From Emydura subglobosa (Eukaryota > Chordata > Testudines > Chelidae): a DNA stretch of 64,000 nt. The notes beneath the pieces were generated by a model. That model saw only the letters and a program-made list of their open reading frames with translations. It was not told the DNA's origin and did not search any database. Location of the stretch: positions 2,681,928 to 2,745,927 of the forward strand of contig ML679995.1 in the NCBI GenBank assembly GCA_007922225.1. Reading direction: 5' to 3'. The position numbers and the translations under genes were made by a program. This document shows positions 35,145 to 47,060 of this stretch, piece after piece (position 1 is the stretch's first letter; each line of letters opens with the position of its first letter).

Positions 35145-35165
35145 AAAAAAAAAAAAAAAAAAAAA
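35145..35165. repeat. Poly-A run, 21 bases
   Basis: Uninterrupted A-run after gttgaaagg. It may be a microsatellite or a retroposon tail, but no retroposon body is recognised to its left. Confidence 0.95.
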
Positions 35166-35379
35166 GAGTGAAAAAAATATTAATCTCTGCATCAACTTTT
35201 CAGTTGGAAAGGAAACATTTTAAATGCAGCCATCAAAAGCTGGGACCAGGCAAAGAAACCCACACGTCACTGGTGCAGATGGGAAGGGGGAAAGGAGGCT
35301 TGCCGCCAGCTATTGTGCAGTGTAATGGTGTGGCGCACACAATCATCCCCTTCTGCTGGGATGTCTGCAGGCTTTAAAC

Positions 35380-36077
35380 AGTCCCAGCCCTGGTACCAGG
35401 ACATACCCCCAGGGCTTCCATCCTGGAGGCAATGCTTTTGCCCTCACAAGCCCTTCTAGCCCCTGGTGGGTCACTAAGTAGTTCAGATCTCCTTGTGCAG
35501 GGGTTGATCACTGTCCAATCGTAGGCCACTTCACCAATGGCCTATGGGCATGGGATGGGGGGAACCCAGTCCCACCCACTACTCCAGATTCCAGCTCAGG
35601 GACCCTAAGGATAGCAGCCACATGCCACCATGTCTCATTAACTAAACTGCTTCCAGTTTCCTGGGCCATTTCACCACAGGCCCACCCTTGCCAATGTTTC
35701 ATTCTTACCTCAGGACTCTTCTCTGGTCAGGCCCAGCAGCCAGCTATGAGATCTTTCTCACTCCCCCAGAGCCTGCCAGTACTCATTTTGCCAAGGTGCT
35801 GCAGTTTCCTTTAGCCAACCCAGAGCACCACTTGCACTCCTCTGACTCCAGCAAGAAACTGACTGTGGGCTGCATTGCAGCTCCTTTTATACTAGCCTGC
35901 AACCATCTGATTGGCTAGCCCACTGCAGTCTCCCTCTGATTGGCTGCTTTCCTGCACAGTCTCTCTGGGCCGCTTGGAGGACTTAACTCCACTGCTCCTT
36001 TCCTGGGATGGGTGTGGCAGAACCCTGAGGCCTTCAGTAGGGGGTCTGTGTGTTTAGTCCCCCCCCCCCCTGTTACA
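35380..36077 (-). mobile_element. Possible solo LTR or LTR-like repeat
   Basis: Read on the minus strand it could begin with TGTAACA at 36077 followed by a G-run, and it holds a compact promoter arrangement (see 35883-35945). The left end is not defined and I see no poly-A signal. The same kind of sequence continues on both sides of the CR1 inserted at 36371, so the full repeat may be longer. I see no gag, pol or env coding sequence. Confidence 0.35.
35883..35945 (-). promoter_or_regulatory. TATA/CCAAT promoter-like arrangement on the minus strand
   Basis: On the minus strand two CCAAT boxes (agccaatc, complement of 35938-35945, and agccaatc, complement of 35909-35916) stand upstream of gtataaaagg (complement of 35883-35892). 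The nearer CCAAT box is about 17 bp from the TATA box. This spacing is tighter than in most cellular promoters but common in compact LTR promoters. Confidence 0.4.
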
Positions 36078-36232
36078 TACCCACTGGGTGGAGCAGGGTT
36101 GTGGTAGCCAGAATCCTTTGCATCCATTGTAGTTCCAAATTGCTCCACACTCTGTTGCCACTCAGTGAGCCAGGCTGAGTGTAAATCAAAATAACAGCCC
36201 AGCTGTGGCGGGGTGGATGCTGCTCAGTCTGT

Positions 36233-37108
36233 GTGGTTGCTCAGGATCAAGCCTGGAAGCTCTGGTGCTTGTTTTCTAAGGGAAGCCGGGGACATAGCCC
36301 TGGAAAACAGAGCGCAGGGTGTAATCTTGTGGTGGCCTCCAAGGGGCTGCCACAGATGGGAATTAGATGGGACCTAGACAAATTAGAGGATTGGGCCAAA
36401 AGAAATCTGATGAGGTTCAACAAGGACAAGTGCAGAGTCCTGCATTTGGGACAGAAGAATCCCATGCACAGCTACAGACTGGGGACCGATGGGCTAGGCA
36501 GCAGCTCTGCAGAAAAGGACCTGGGGGTTACAGTGGATAAGAAGCTGGATATGAGTCAGCAGTGTGCCCTGGTTGCCAAGCAGGCTAATAGCACATTGGG
36601 CTGCATTAGTAGCAGCATTGCCAGCAGATCACGGGAAGTGATCATTCCCCTCTATTTGGCATTAGTGAGGCCACATCTGGAGTATTGTGTCCAATTCTGG
36701 GCCCCCCACTACAAAAAGGATGTGGACAAGTTGGAGAGAGTCCAGCGGAGGGCAACAAAAATGATTAGGGGGCTGGAGCACAAGACTTATGAGGAGAGGC
36801 TGAGGGAACTAGGTTTGTTTAGTCTGCAGAAGAGAAGAGTGAGGGGGGATTTGATAGCAGCCTTTAACTACCTGAAAGGGGGTTCCAGGGAGGATGGGGC
36901 TAGGCTGTTCTCGGTGGTGGCAGATGACAGAACAAGGAGCAACGGTCTCAAGTTGCAGTGGGGGAGGTCTCGGTTGGATATTAGGAAAAACTTTTTCCCT
37001 AGGAGGGTGGTGAAGCACTGGGATGGGTTACCTAGGGAGGGGGTGGAATCTCCATCCTTAGAGGTTTTTAAGGCCTGGCTTGACAAAGCCCTGGCTGGGA
37101 TGGTTTAG
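36233..37108 (+). pseudogene. CR1 ORF2 C-terminal fragment (open to the natural stop)
   Basis: The open frame is 291 codons long, but only residues from about 46 onward are CR1. They cover the region after the FADD box ([15 protein letters not shown], ending WLDKALAGM) up to the natural stop. The catalytic part of the RT is missing. The first 45 residues are from the host repeat and are read through by chance. Confidence 0.88.
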
Positions 37109-37195
37109 TTGGGGTAGGTGCTGCTTTGAGCAGGGGGTGGGACTAGATGACCTCTGAGATCCCTGCCAACCCTCATCTTCTCTGATTCTGTGATT
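36371..37195 (+). mobile_element. CR1 LINE, 5'-truncated, 3' part
   Basis: Begins abruptly at the codons for [11 protein letters not shown] in the C-terminal half of ORF2 and ends in a substituted tail (ttctctgattctgtgattt). It sits inside a larger repeat-like region that appears to continue on both sides. Confidence 0.92.
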
Positions 37196-38458
37196 TAATA
37201 AGAGTCAGGCATGATCCTCCAAGTCTGACAGCAGCAGGGCAGGTGGTAAGTTCAGGGACAGTGGCTATGGACCTCCTCTGCCAGCAGTTGGTCTGAAAAC
37301 CCTGGTGACCATCACAGGCTGGATCTGGTAGAGGAATGACCCCTCTTGTTCAGGAGGGTAGGCCTTCTCCCAAAGATAAGGTCTTGCCTCCCTAGGTTGA
37401 TGTCTCCAGGAGTATTAGCTACTCCCTGGGGATGCAGGTGATCTATATGCCTGGTTTTGTTATCCCCTCACCGCCGTTACTGCTTCTGCCCCTCAGCTGG
37501 GGACGTCTCTGGTTCATCCAGTTTGCAAAGTTCTCTTCAGGGGAGCCGGAGCATGCTGCGAGAGAACGCCCACAAGTTTCCCAGGGCCAGAAGTATAAAA
37601 AAGCCAGGCCCAAGCTCTTCATTGAGTCCTTCCCGACTTATGCTTGTTCAGAAGATCTAAATCCAGCCCTTGGTGCTGATCCTGGACTCAAGCCTTGGGC
37701 GGGGACGGTACACAAAGCGCTGCCCGACGGCCTCAGTTGCCACCAGTTGAGTGGGTGGGAAGTGATTCCGGGCCAAATGTTTCTGTGTCGCATATCCAGG
37801 GTTTTCAGAACGAGGACAAGAGAGAACTCCAGTGCCCAATCAGAGAGTCTTGTGCACAGTCATCGGGGCTGCAACTAAGACCCGTGGGAAGTTGGGTCAT
37901 GCCAGGCATCTGGACATTCATGGGACTGTGTTAATTTGCAGCTACCAATCCTGTGTCCTATGTAGGGACACGGAACCCTCCTGAGATAACGTCACGGCTC
38001 GCCTACTTCCATCAAGCTGCAGCCTTTGCATTGCAGCTTCACGACACATACACCACCCCCGTCTGACAAAGTGACAGGTCACATCTCAGCACTGACCACC
38101 CTAGGGTTGGGAGATGCGAGGAAGCTGCAGTCCCAACCACTCCCATGCTTCTCCAGACGTTGGGCTAGCATGCAGGGGGAACCTGCGCATGCAGAAGGTG
38201 TTAGGTTAAACAGCCCCTCTGCCCCACCATTCCTACTGGGTTCGAGCTTCCTGTCCCATCGATGCTCACGATGGCTGCCCGAGCGGAGCCCTGGGTGAAG
38301 ATCCAGGTTGCTGTCTGCAAGGCCCTGCTGTCTCAGATGAGCAGATTTTCAAAGCAGAAAGCTGGGGCGGTCGTCCTGGGGGAGGGTTGGCTGGAGGGGC
38401 TGGTTTTGGTGGGGAGTGGGATGTCAAGGGGGGCCATGCAAGATGGCTTGGCTAGCTA
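37196..38458. other. Unannotated; left part probably belongs to the LTR-like repeat
   Basis: 37200-37430 has the same character as 36080-36370. Farther right I recognise nothing. Confidence 0.3.
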
Positions 38459-38555
38459 GATTCTCTCCACTCCTCATTCTTCTCTAGTCTCTGCTGTTTC
38501 TTTCCTCCTTTCTCCCTTCTTCTCCCCCTCCCCCTCCTCTCTTTTCTTGATCCCA
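38459..38555. repeat. Polypyrimidine tract
   Basis: About 95 bp almost entirely of C and T on the plus strand (tcctcctttctcccttcttc and similar). It is mostly not a simple tandem repeat. Confidence 0.8.
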
Positions 38556-39099
38556 AGCGGCCTGAGACCCTGCCTCTCGCAGCCCTGCTTGGATGCTCTG
38601 ACTCTCTGACTGTCTCTCACTTAGCTCACCAGGAGATCTCTCTCAGGGGAGAAAGGTGGTTGGCACCTGACCAGCCTGGTGGTGAGTATCCTTAAAGCTC
38701 ACATGCTTCCAGCCAGGCCAGGGGCTGCTTCAAGTGGCTGGACTCTGCAGGAGGGTTACAAGATTCAAGGCACCGGAGCAATCTCCATGACAGAGATGGC
38801 TGGATTTCAGGGTCACCTTCGCCCAGGCTCCCGTTATCAAGAAGGCTGCTTCTCCCTCCTGACCCACCACAGAACCTGTCCCCATCCAGAGCCCTGGTCA
38901 CAAGCAGAGAGAGCGGGGGGCGGGCTGTTCTCTGGAGCCTCATGTACCTCTGCAGGTTGCTCTGCTAGGGGAGGGATGGAAGCTCTAACTGGCCACTATC
39001 CTAAGGAGATGCAGGTGTGTCTCTCTGCCCGGGCCGTCCCCAAAATGCTTGGCCAACCGGACAAGCCTATGTCTACTCTGTGGGTCAGAATCCGGATTC
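38556..39099. other. Unannotated sequence
   Basis: No gene or repeat recognised. Confidence 0.35.
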
Positions 39100-39240
39100 A
39101 GGCACATTAGTGCAAATCCAGGGTAGTGCCGACGGAGTTAGGGCCAAATTCTGTTTTTCTTCACTCTGGTGTAAATCCAGAGTGACGCCACTTAGGTCAG
39201 AGTAACTGATCTGGTTCCACATTGGTGTTGCTGAGAACAG
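39100..39240. mobile_element. Palindromic non-autonomous element fragment
   Basis: The words gtgcaaatccagggtagtgc, gggccaaattctg and actctggtgtaaatccagag appear in partly inverted order. I recognise this as a dispersed palindromic repeat of turtles and crocodilians. Related scraps lie near 20745, 32610 and 63003. Confidence 0.55.
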
Positions 39241-42200
39241 AAGCTGGCTTGGTTGCTCTGAAGCTGTGGGCTGCAGGGACCAGGGTCCATCTGCCCCTCT
39301 TAGGAACATACTCCAGTTCAAGCCAAGTGACACGCAGCAGACCCCAGAGTGGCAGGCACTGTGCAAACAGCCCCCATCGGATACCTGAAATGCACCATTA
39401 TTTTAGGTGGTGCATCTCTCTTCTCCATCCCGGAGCTAGCAAGAGATGGCAAGTTGTACCTGACTCGTGCAAACTGGGAGCACAGGCAGGTAAGCCAGCA
39501 ACGGTTTCTTCCCTGTTCTACCCATCTCTCTGCAACCTCAGTGAGCAATAAGGGAAAGGAGACCAGTGACATTAATAAAAGCTATAAATAGAACACACAT
39601 AAAAATCCCCTCCCCCGCTTTCTTTTCGTGCTCTGCCAAATCCTGGCAATGGGGAAGGAGATGACATCTATGTTACGAGCCGTTGGATGCCGGCTTTGCA
39701 TTTCTCTGGCTGTTGCATTCTCACAGGTGCCGTCGTTTCTTTTCTTTATAAACGTCCCTTTTGATTTACTTTGCTTCCAGCAAATTTTAATGATCTCCCT
39801 GCTCCCATTGTCTGGCAAGGGATCCAGAGATCCATCGTCATATATAGATCGGGCATGGCAGGGCAAAACCTAAATTCAAATCATTAATAATTTGTCAGAA
39901 TTCTCTGTTTCTGGGATGGGGCTTCTGACGCTGTCTGAGCTACTGTATCTGTAAAGACTCAGATCCGTAGCGGCTTTGGCTGGGTGTTTTCTTGTGCAAT
40001 TTCCCTCAAGGTGAGAGGCAACAAAAGCAGCCAGCTTGGGAGGTTGTGAACTGCAGGCCAAATTAAGATTAAAGCAGCAGCAACAGTAGCAGAAGCCGCT
40101 TATCCAGGATGAAAAGATGCCAGCTGGAGAGGAGCTAAAGAAATCGCAGGATGAGCCTCAGCTCCAGATATCCCCTTTGATTTGGGTTTTCATTTGCAAC
40201 AATGATCAACAATCAGCTCATTTAGCAGGATCCCAAGATTAAAACCCACTTCGCAGGCCTTGATAATTACTGTATTTACCAGCTATAAGTTACACCGAAA
40301 GTTGCGGCTATCATGGATAACTTCAGGGCACTGTAACATTATTGGGAGTCACCAGATGGCACTATTGCAGATAGCGTTACACATGAGGTGTATGCATTGG
40401 CTCCCGGAGAGATGCTTAATGCCAGCTGTGATGCAGTTCTTTTAAGAGGCTAAGAAATGTGCTAGTGAAGTTTGCTCCATCTGAGTCTCTTTGTCTGAGT
40501 GGTTCACAGAAACGCTGCAGCCACTGCCGCTGGGTAAACGACAAGCGAGCAAGCAGAACTTTACAAAGATTTGGAACATTACAGGCACAAATGGTCTGTC
40601 GACAATGTAGTGATAATTACAAGGTGTGGTGTCACCCGGAACCCTCAGCCACTGTGTTACCACTTTGCTACTAAACTAGATGTCAGCACCCTGGCACACC
40701 GGCTTGTCTGCCTTTCCAGCAAACTCTTCTGGATTCTGCCCGCCCAGACCTGGCCTTGTATGTAACAATCAGTGAACCCCAGTTCCTGAGTTCCCCAAAA
40801 ACGTCTCCCTCCTCTCATTGGAGACACAGAAATTATTTAAATTCACGACCTCTAGAGAGACAGAGCACACACCTACCTGTTGGTTCAGCTGAGGTCTTCG
40901 TCCTTCAGTTTAATCCCCAGCACTGAGATGGTTTTATAATAAAACAAGAATAAGTTTCTAACTCAGAACAGAGACTGAAGCGACAATAAGGAAGAACAGA
41001 AGACACAGTTTACGGGCACAAATAAAACAAAACACACTTTCTAGTGACTAACACTTAACTTCAGTGAATTACAATCTTTGTCTAAGCAGGAATCTCACCT
41101 CTAGTCAGTTCCAGCGCCTCTTGATTTTCAAGCCAAGAGGATCCACTTTTCATGAGCTCAAAGGGCGCGGCTCCCCCGTCGTCCTCCAGGTGATGGTTTC
41201 CGATTCTGCTTGTATTTCCTAAAGCCTATTATCTCTGTTGCAAGATCCAGGAAGGTTTCCTGGGGGTGCAGCATTCATTGCCCTTTGTAGGGTTATTGGT
41301 ATTTGACTGGCCTGGCCAGTTTTTTTATGGATTTGCCAGTTGCCAAAAAAATAATTTAATCTGCCATTTTTTTTTACGTGAGTCTAAAGATTTGCATTGG
41401 CATCACAACACACCGGGATATCTCATTGTTAAAAGTGGCCGTGTCCAGTTAAAGACGCTGCCGTGTTCCCACTTCCGCAGCTTAAGGGATAATAGATGAA
41501 AACGGTTGAAAATGCAGCAGCTGTCTGCCCACCAACACCCAAACGTCCCGAGTGCGTGTGAGCGAGGGTTTGAGTTGCATGAGAGCGAGGAGATGAGCGG
41601 TGTTATCAATCTCATCTCTGTGTGCTCTCGCTGTAAACACTGTACGTGTCTGCTGAAGGGCGGGGTTGTGGCGTTGCCTTGTAATTGTTGGTTCGGGCTT
41701 GCCTTGTGGGGGAGCAGAGGGGTTGCATTGCATTGTTTTCCATTTCAAAGGTGGCAGTCCTACTCTATTGCGGACATGAAGCATTCTTCCCCCACTCATG
41801 TAGCTTGATGGCTTTGGATACCTTATATGTAGATGTACTTTCATTGTCTCTGAGGTCAGTTTCCAGTGGTGACACAGGGAAACAGGCAAAGCCACATTCC
41901 TTTGCCTAGGACAGTCCGGGCTTATGCTCTGCTTGCAAAACACCTTTTTACGAACATCTTTCCAACACCCATCTCTAATTCTTTTTACACCGCCCATACG
42001 TACAGCGCACAACAACGTTAATGACCAGCACGTTACCAGTTTGCAGACGATACCGTCCATGACACGTTTTAGGTACAGGTTATGACAACAGTGTGTTGGA
42101 GGCAATGAGTGTGACAGGCCTGAGGCAAGTTGCGGTATGGTATGCCCTCTGCCCGTGGGCATGGAGTGGGGTTCCCTGGGTCACACAGGGTAATTACACT

Positions 42201-43254
42201 GTCCTTGCACCCCATTCCAAAGGGAAGGATGTCAAGGCTCCTAGACCCTGCAGGAGGAATTCTGCTGCTGTAAATCTGGAGACACTGGCGCTGGGATTTC
42301 ACCTACAGGGACGTCAGCCTCATTGAGGTCCAGGCACCTGTTGGTGCTAGCTGGCAGAGGGCCCAGGGTTACAAGGATCCCCTGGCTCTGGTATCTACTT
42401 ACTAATTTGCCAAAGAGTGTCAGGTAAGGTCTGTCCCAAAAGCCTGTGTCACACTGCTCCTTGTGATCATTGCAAGAGGTATGTGGGGATACCGTAAGGA
42501 ATTACATGTATACACTATGTTCTTAAGGTCTGTGATTTTGGGCAGGTCTCCAAAAGGTGCGAAATAGGGTTTCTTTCAGGCAGAAGATGTTTATCTATCC
42601 TTCTGACTACATGTAAACTGAGTGTTGTATTCGTCACACTGAGCGTCTAATTATAGTCTGAACGACATGCTCATCAAGTGATTGCAAAATCTGCAGGGGA
42701 GACCCTAGACAGGGTAAGCCAGGCAGCGGGGGACAGTAGATTTTTGTACTGTAGCTGTAGAGATTGAGACACTCTGCATCTTTCCACTGAGCATGGACGA
42801 GGACAGCATGCTGTTCTCAGGAAGGGAACGCTGCAGCCAAGGCTGGCTGTAATATGCTGGGACAATTTGGGGTGAGTTTTGCTGCATATGACATGAGAAT
42901 GTCTTGTTAGTTGTAGACTCTAGTGGGCGTGTTGTGATTTTAGTCCATATGTAACCCTTTGCTTCCAATATTCCTGCTGGCTAGCATTTGAATCTCTGGT
43001 CTTTGTTCCATAAACTTAAACTTGCTTTCTCTATCTGCCTACTTAAGTGCTGTGTTCTGTGGTGTAACTGGGAAGCGGGGGTGTGCTGCCCCTTTGGGAA
43101 GAGGGGCTCTGGAAAGTCTGTGAGTATCCAGTGGATCAGGGGGCTGGACAGCGTAGGGGTTGGAGTGGGCCTATCGCTAACCTGTATAGAGAGAGCATGG
43201 CCCGCGCGAGGCTTGGAGGGCCGTGCTTATGTTGCCAGAGGTTGGTAGTGTTGG
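39241..43254. other. Unannotated, partly AT-rich
   Basis: No gene supported. 39600-40260 is non-repetitive and AT-rich and could be conserved non-coding DNA. 40700-41110 with gataaaac/aataagttt words may be an old LTR-type repeat, unassigned. An 8-9 base T-run lies near 41368. Frames on both strands at 41480-42160 have no recognisable domain. Confidence 0.3.
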
Positions 43255-43350
43255 GGAACGGTCTGGCAACAGGCACAGAGTTAAAAAGCTTCTCCTGATC
43301 TCCAGCCTAAATCTCCCATGCTGCAAACGAAGATGTCTATTGGTCTGTGC
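43255..43350 (-). mobile_element. Old CR1/L3-type LINE fragment
   Basis: The words aaaaagcttctcctgatctc and cagcctaaatctcccatgct match, in reverse orientation, the conserved segment just before the CR1 3' UTR (compare 56120-56160). Confidence 0.5.
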
Positions 43351-44436
43351 ATGCAAAACACATAGCACGTTGTGGGGCACTATGTAGAGAAAACTCTAAG
43401 ACACACCAGCCTCTACCACACACCACTCACGTCCAGTAATCAGCCAGACATTCTCCTGCGGATGGTGTTTGAAAGGACATGTGTGGATGTCCCCTGGCTG
43501 CCCGCATGGGCAGGCTGTCCTTTCCAATGCCCCTCTCTCCCGACGTGTCACCGAGCCCATTGTGCCAGGGCCATGGGGTTCCAGAAGGAAGCCGCATGCT
43601 TTCAGCCGCGCTCTGGCCAACGCAATGAAACCCTGTGATTAGGGACGCCGATTTGATGGAGGGGAAGGAAAAAATAAATCAATTTTGCTGCAGTAAAGCC
43701 TCTTACGGTATTAACTTAATCCACAAACACACACACACAGACAGGGAGTTCTTGGAACACCAGCACTTCATTAAACAATTTGTAAGTAGAAACCTTTCTG
43801 AAGGACAGAAGGGGCTCTTTGGATGTACGCTGGCATCTAGCGGTGGCAGGGTGGCGGCCCGTGGGCTGGCAGAGAAGGCTGGCCAGAAAGGGCATGACCA
43901 TGATCCACCCCCTTTGGGGGCAGATTGTGGCATTGCTGGTCGCTCCTGCATTAGGGCATGTGCAGAGAGGTGCTGTAATAAAATATCATCTTCCCTCCAG
44001 GCCCCTCTGCTCCCCCCTCACTCACATCGTCCTCCTCGCCACGCAGACTCGCAACCCTAGAGTCCTCCATCCACCACCCCGCACGGCCAAGCTCTCGGCA
44101 AACACTCCCGCTTCCTTCTCTTGATCTGTGAAGCTATCCCTATTGCCCAGCGCCTGGGCGCCATCCCTGGTATCCCTGGCTCTCCTCGCTCCCCTGCTGT
44201 TTGCAAGCCTGCAGCTAAAGTCACCTGTGGCACTGACCGTGTCCACCTCCTCCTGTCCCATCCTGAATCTGGCGTGCATAGTTCATGCTCTCCTTCCCAG
44301 CCTGGCTCGCCGGCATCTCCTCCTGCCCGTCCCCAGCCCCCATAGTCCCACCTTTCCTTACTGTATTCCTGAGCTCCTGCTCCCACTGTTATTGTTATTA
44401 ATGAACAATGATATTAATATTAGGGCTGGTCGTGGG
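43351..44436. other. Unannotated sequence
   Basis: A short (CA)n lies at 43725-43740. C-rich, gene-poor sequence follows. The frames at 44020-44390 lie on both strands over the same bases and are not supported. Confidence 0.35.
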
Positions 44437-44756
44437 GCCTTGTCTCCATTCTCCTCTATGGGCTGGGCTCCCTGGCTGGACTACATCTCCCATGATGCAC
44501 CGTGATCAAAGCCTGCCATGATGCACCCCCCCCCCACCCATCACCAAAAAAAGGAAGATCATGTTGCATCAAGGGAGATGTCATTTGGGTGCCTCTTGTC
44601 CCCATTCTCCTCTATGGGCTGGGCTGCCTGGCTGGACTACAGTTCCCAAGATGCACTGTGACTAAGGACTGTCCCATCCTCACCAAGCGATGAGATCATG
44701 TTGCATAATGGGAGATGTAGTCCGCACAGGGAACCTGCCCTATTGAGGAGAATAGG
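44437..44756. repeat. Foldback element of two tandem 155-bp units with ZNF143-like motifs in the arms
   Basis: Unit 1 (44437-44590) and unit 2 (44591-44756) share cattctcctctatgggctgg and a following ctggactac block. Each unit has a forward motif (44480-44500 and 44636-44656) and an inverted one (44562-44580, degenerate, and 44702-44723), so each can fold back. The outer ends also pair: attctcctctatggg near 44448 against the complement of ttgaggagaatagg at 44743-44756. The motif actac-(a/t)-tcccatgatgca resembles the ZNF143 (SBS) binding sequence. I do not know this element by name. Confidence 0.7.
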
Positions 44757-44769
44757 AGCTTGATGTACC

Positions 44770-44840
44770 CGAACTAATGACTTTTCTGCCAAAAATTGAA
44801 ATTTTCCATAGAAGATGCCCCAGTTTTTTGACCAGCTCCA
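44770..44840. repeat. Fragment of the T/A-rich repeat family ending in ttttgaccagctcc
   Basis: Shares gaaattttccatag and ttttttgaccagctcc with 5715-5905 and 12137-12327. Confidence 0.4.
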
Positions 44841-45251
44841 CCCACTATGTTCCTGCTGCCCGGACTCTGGAACAGCCTCAGTCTCCTTGTGCCAACCGCC
44901 ACCTTATTTTTCTCCTCCCTGTCCCTTCTCCACTAGTCAACACTTGATTTCCAGCCCCCCTTCCATGCCTCAGGAGATTAGACTGTGAATATTCAGAACA
45001 CCAGGACCAAACAACCAACACAGCAATGGATCCATACCGTACCAGGACTGTCTGCTGCTACAGCTCCGACTGGACCCAGCTATAAAAATTCTCCTGAGTT
45101 TGTTTCCACTTGGGTGAGAGTTGCAGTGCTCAGCACATCTGGAAATCGGGCTGCGTTTCCGTGAGTACCGAAATATGGGGTTAGGTGCCTAACTTTAGCC
45201 ATCCAAGTTTGAAAGTTTTGATCTGAGGAGTGTCATAGTTTAGATGGATGC
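44841..45251. other. Unannotated sequence
   Basis: No gene or repeat recognised. Confidence 0.35.
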
Positions 45252-45425
45252 CTAGAAGTCATGGTTCCTGGGTTCCATGCCCAGCTCTGTCACTGACCCG
45301 CTGTGTAGCCTTGGAAAAGTCACATTCCCCTTTCTGTGCCTCAGGTTCCACATCTGTAAAATGGGGATAACCCTTCTTACCTCTGCATCGTAGCTAAATA
45401 ATGCTTGCAAAGCGCAAAATATTGT
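45252..45425 (+). mobile_element. MIR-type SINE
   Basis: Order: ggttcctgggttccatgccc, agctctgtcactgacccgct, ttggaaaagtcacattcccc, ctgtgcctcaggttccacat, ctgtaaaatggggataaccc. This is a clear MIR body. Confidence 0.88.
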
Positions 45426-46239
45426 CCTCTCTGCTGAGCCAGTGGCAGATTTCCAGGACTGGTCATTCAATTTCCTATTGGAGGAGAAATCTGTGATACA
45501 GAGTCTGGGTATATTCTTAGTGCAGCTTGCTTTATTTACAATAAATACTCTAGTCCTGGAGCAGAGGTGGTCACAAACAACATTTAGGCAACCCCTTCAT
45601 TCAGAAATCTCAGCTGCAACACCGATGCCAGGCTCCCAATGAGCCCTCTGCTCCAAGAATTAACTCTAGTTAGAAAAGTTGGGGCAGAGGACAAACTCCT
45701 GCTGTTTGCAACAGCTCCCCCCACAAAAGAAACACAAACCAAACACCACCACAGCATTTTCCCCAGACTGGACACTGCTCACTTATGAAACGATGTGTAA
45801 CGGTGCCACTTCGTGACCCCTTGGTGAGCCTCAGCCCCTTCTACAGCTTCAGGCCATATCCCCAGGTGGGCCTCAAAACCTGTTCCCACTCTTGTGGATT
45901 TGGGGCATCTATACTCTCTTCAAACCCCAGAGTTTTAACCTGTCATTAAAGTGCCCTCTTTCCCCAGAACTCTCCTCCCAGCGAAAACCCTGGTCTTAGC
46001 CCCATCCTCTGTCTTCTAGTGATGCACCCGAAGCGTCTGCTTGCTTGGCTGCTAACCCCTTGTGGATTTCCGTTTCTGTCCACTATGATGACATGCATAA
46101 ATAGAGAGAGGGCCAACTTCATCCGCTGTGTCTCTTTGGTGCCTATGTCCTTGGTATCTAAGAGTTTACAACAGTGGGGCTATTCTATCTCACTCTCCTG
46201 AGGTCAGGCCCACGTGATTTTCTTCTTCTCAGCATTATT
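45426..46239. other. Probable old retroviral-type or other multicopy repeat, unassigned
   Basis: gctttatttacaataaatac at about 45528 offers a poly-A signal on the plus strand (aataaa). Blocks such as gtcctggagcagaggtggtc resemble a turtle dispersed repeat as I recall it. No coding sequence is recognised. Confidence 0.3.
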
Positions 46240-46460
46240 TGAGTGTGTTATGGTAGAACCTAGAGGGCCAGCTGAGATCAGGGCCCCGTTGTGCCGGGCG
46301 TTGCACAGACACAGAGTGAGATAGTCCCTGCCTCAAAGAGTTTACCATCTAAATAGATGAGCAGGGTGGGAGGGAAAATGGAGGTCCGGAAGGGAGCTGC
46401 CCAAGGTCTCGCAGCAGCTCAGTAGAAAAGCCAGGAACAGAACCGCCCACTCCTCTTGTT
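46240..46460 (-). mobile_element. MIR-type SINE
   Basis: Contains ggtagaacctagagggccag, gatcagggccccgttgtgcc, ccctgcctcaaagagtttac and cccaaggtctcgcagcagct, a reverse-orientation reptilian MIR. Confidence 0.8.
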
Positions 46461-46808
46461 CCAGTTCAGAGGCGCGTTACATTTAGATCTAGCTACTCAC
46501 AGCCCGGGGCTAGCCGCAGGGAATGCGCTGTCCCAGCACCTGTAAGTCTCACAGCCTATCGGGGGCATTACACCCATCATGTCCTCGACTCCGTTTTCCT
46601 AGCTGACTGTTCCCTGTACCACACACCGCAGAGAGTGAGCTGTGCCAGAGCCGTGCAGTGACTGATCACCCTGCATCCTCCCACGCACAACAACGCTCTG
46701 CGGGCGTCGCCTCAGTGCAGAACAGCCGTCAGGGTTAGCCCCCCCTTTATCCCAGCTGTGCCTCGTGCTAACACAGCTGGCTGGCCCCCGCGGAAGGGAG
46801 CTTTGGGT
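46461..46808. other. Unannotated sequence
   Basis: No gene or repeat recognised. Confidence 0.35.
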
Positions 46809-47060
46809 GCGTCTACACTGCACTCTAAGCCCGAGTCTGTGGGACCCGTGCTTATGGACGCGGGGGTTCCAACCCCTATGACAGCGCATCCACACTCCAT
46901 TGCAAACCTGGTTTATGATTGCTGGCCCCCCTGTTTCATGGCCATGCCGACACGTCCGTACTGCACTACACAGGCCTTCTGACTCACCTCTGCAACCCGT
47001 CCACACTGCAACATGACAGGGCTTGGATCAGAGTCCCAGGGAGACTCAGGCTCTCACGAA
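46809..47060. mobile_element. Non-autonomous DNA element of the gtctacactgca type
   Basis: Starts gcgtctacactgca and contains cccgagtctgtgggacccgt, an internal catccacactccattgca and a late cgtccacactgcaa. The alternation of (a/c)tacactgca words is shared with 55628-55905. No transposase. Confidence 0.5.

Noticed and set aside
35380..37430. Provirus with gag/pol/env around the LTR-like block
   Set aside because: The only coding sequence there is a CR1 RT fragment inserted at 36371. I see no retroviral protein motif.
41482..42162. 226-codon minus-strand frame
   Set aside because: No recognisable motif, and plus-strand frames of comparable length overlap it. I see no gene support.
44022..44386. 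Overlapping Arg/Gly-rich and Pro/Ser-rich frames on opposite strands
   Set aside because: They occupy the same bases, lack domains, and the composition follows from C-rich sequence.
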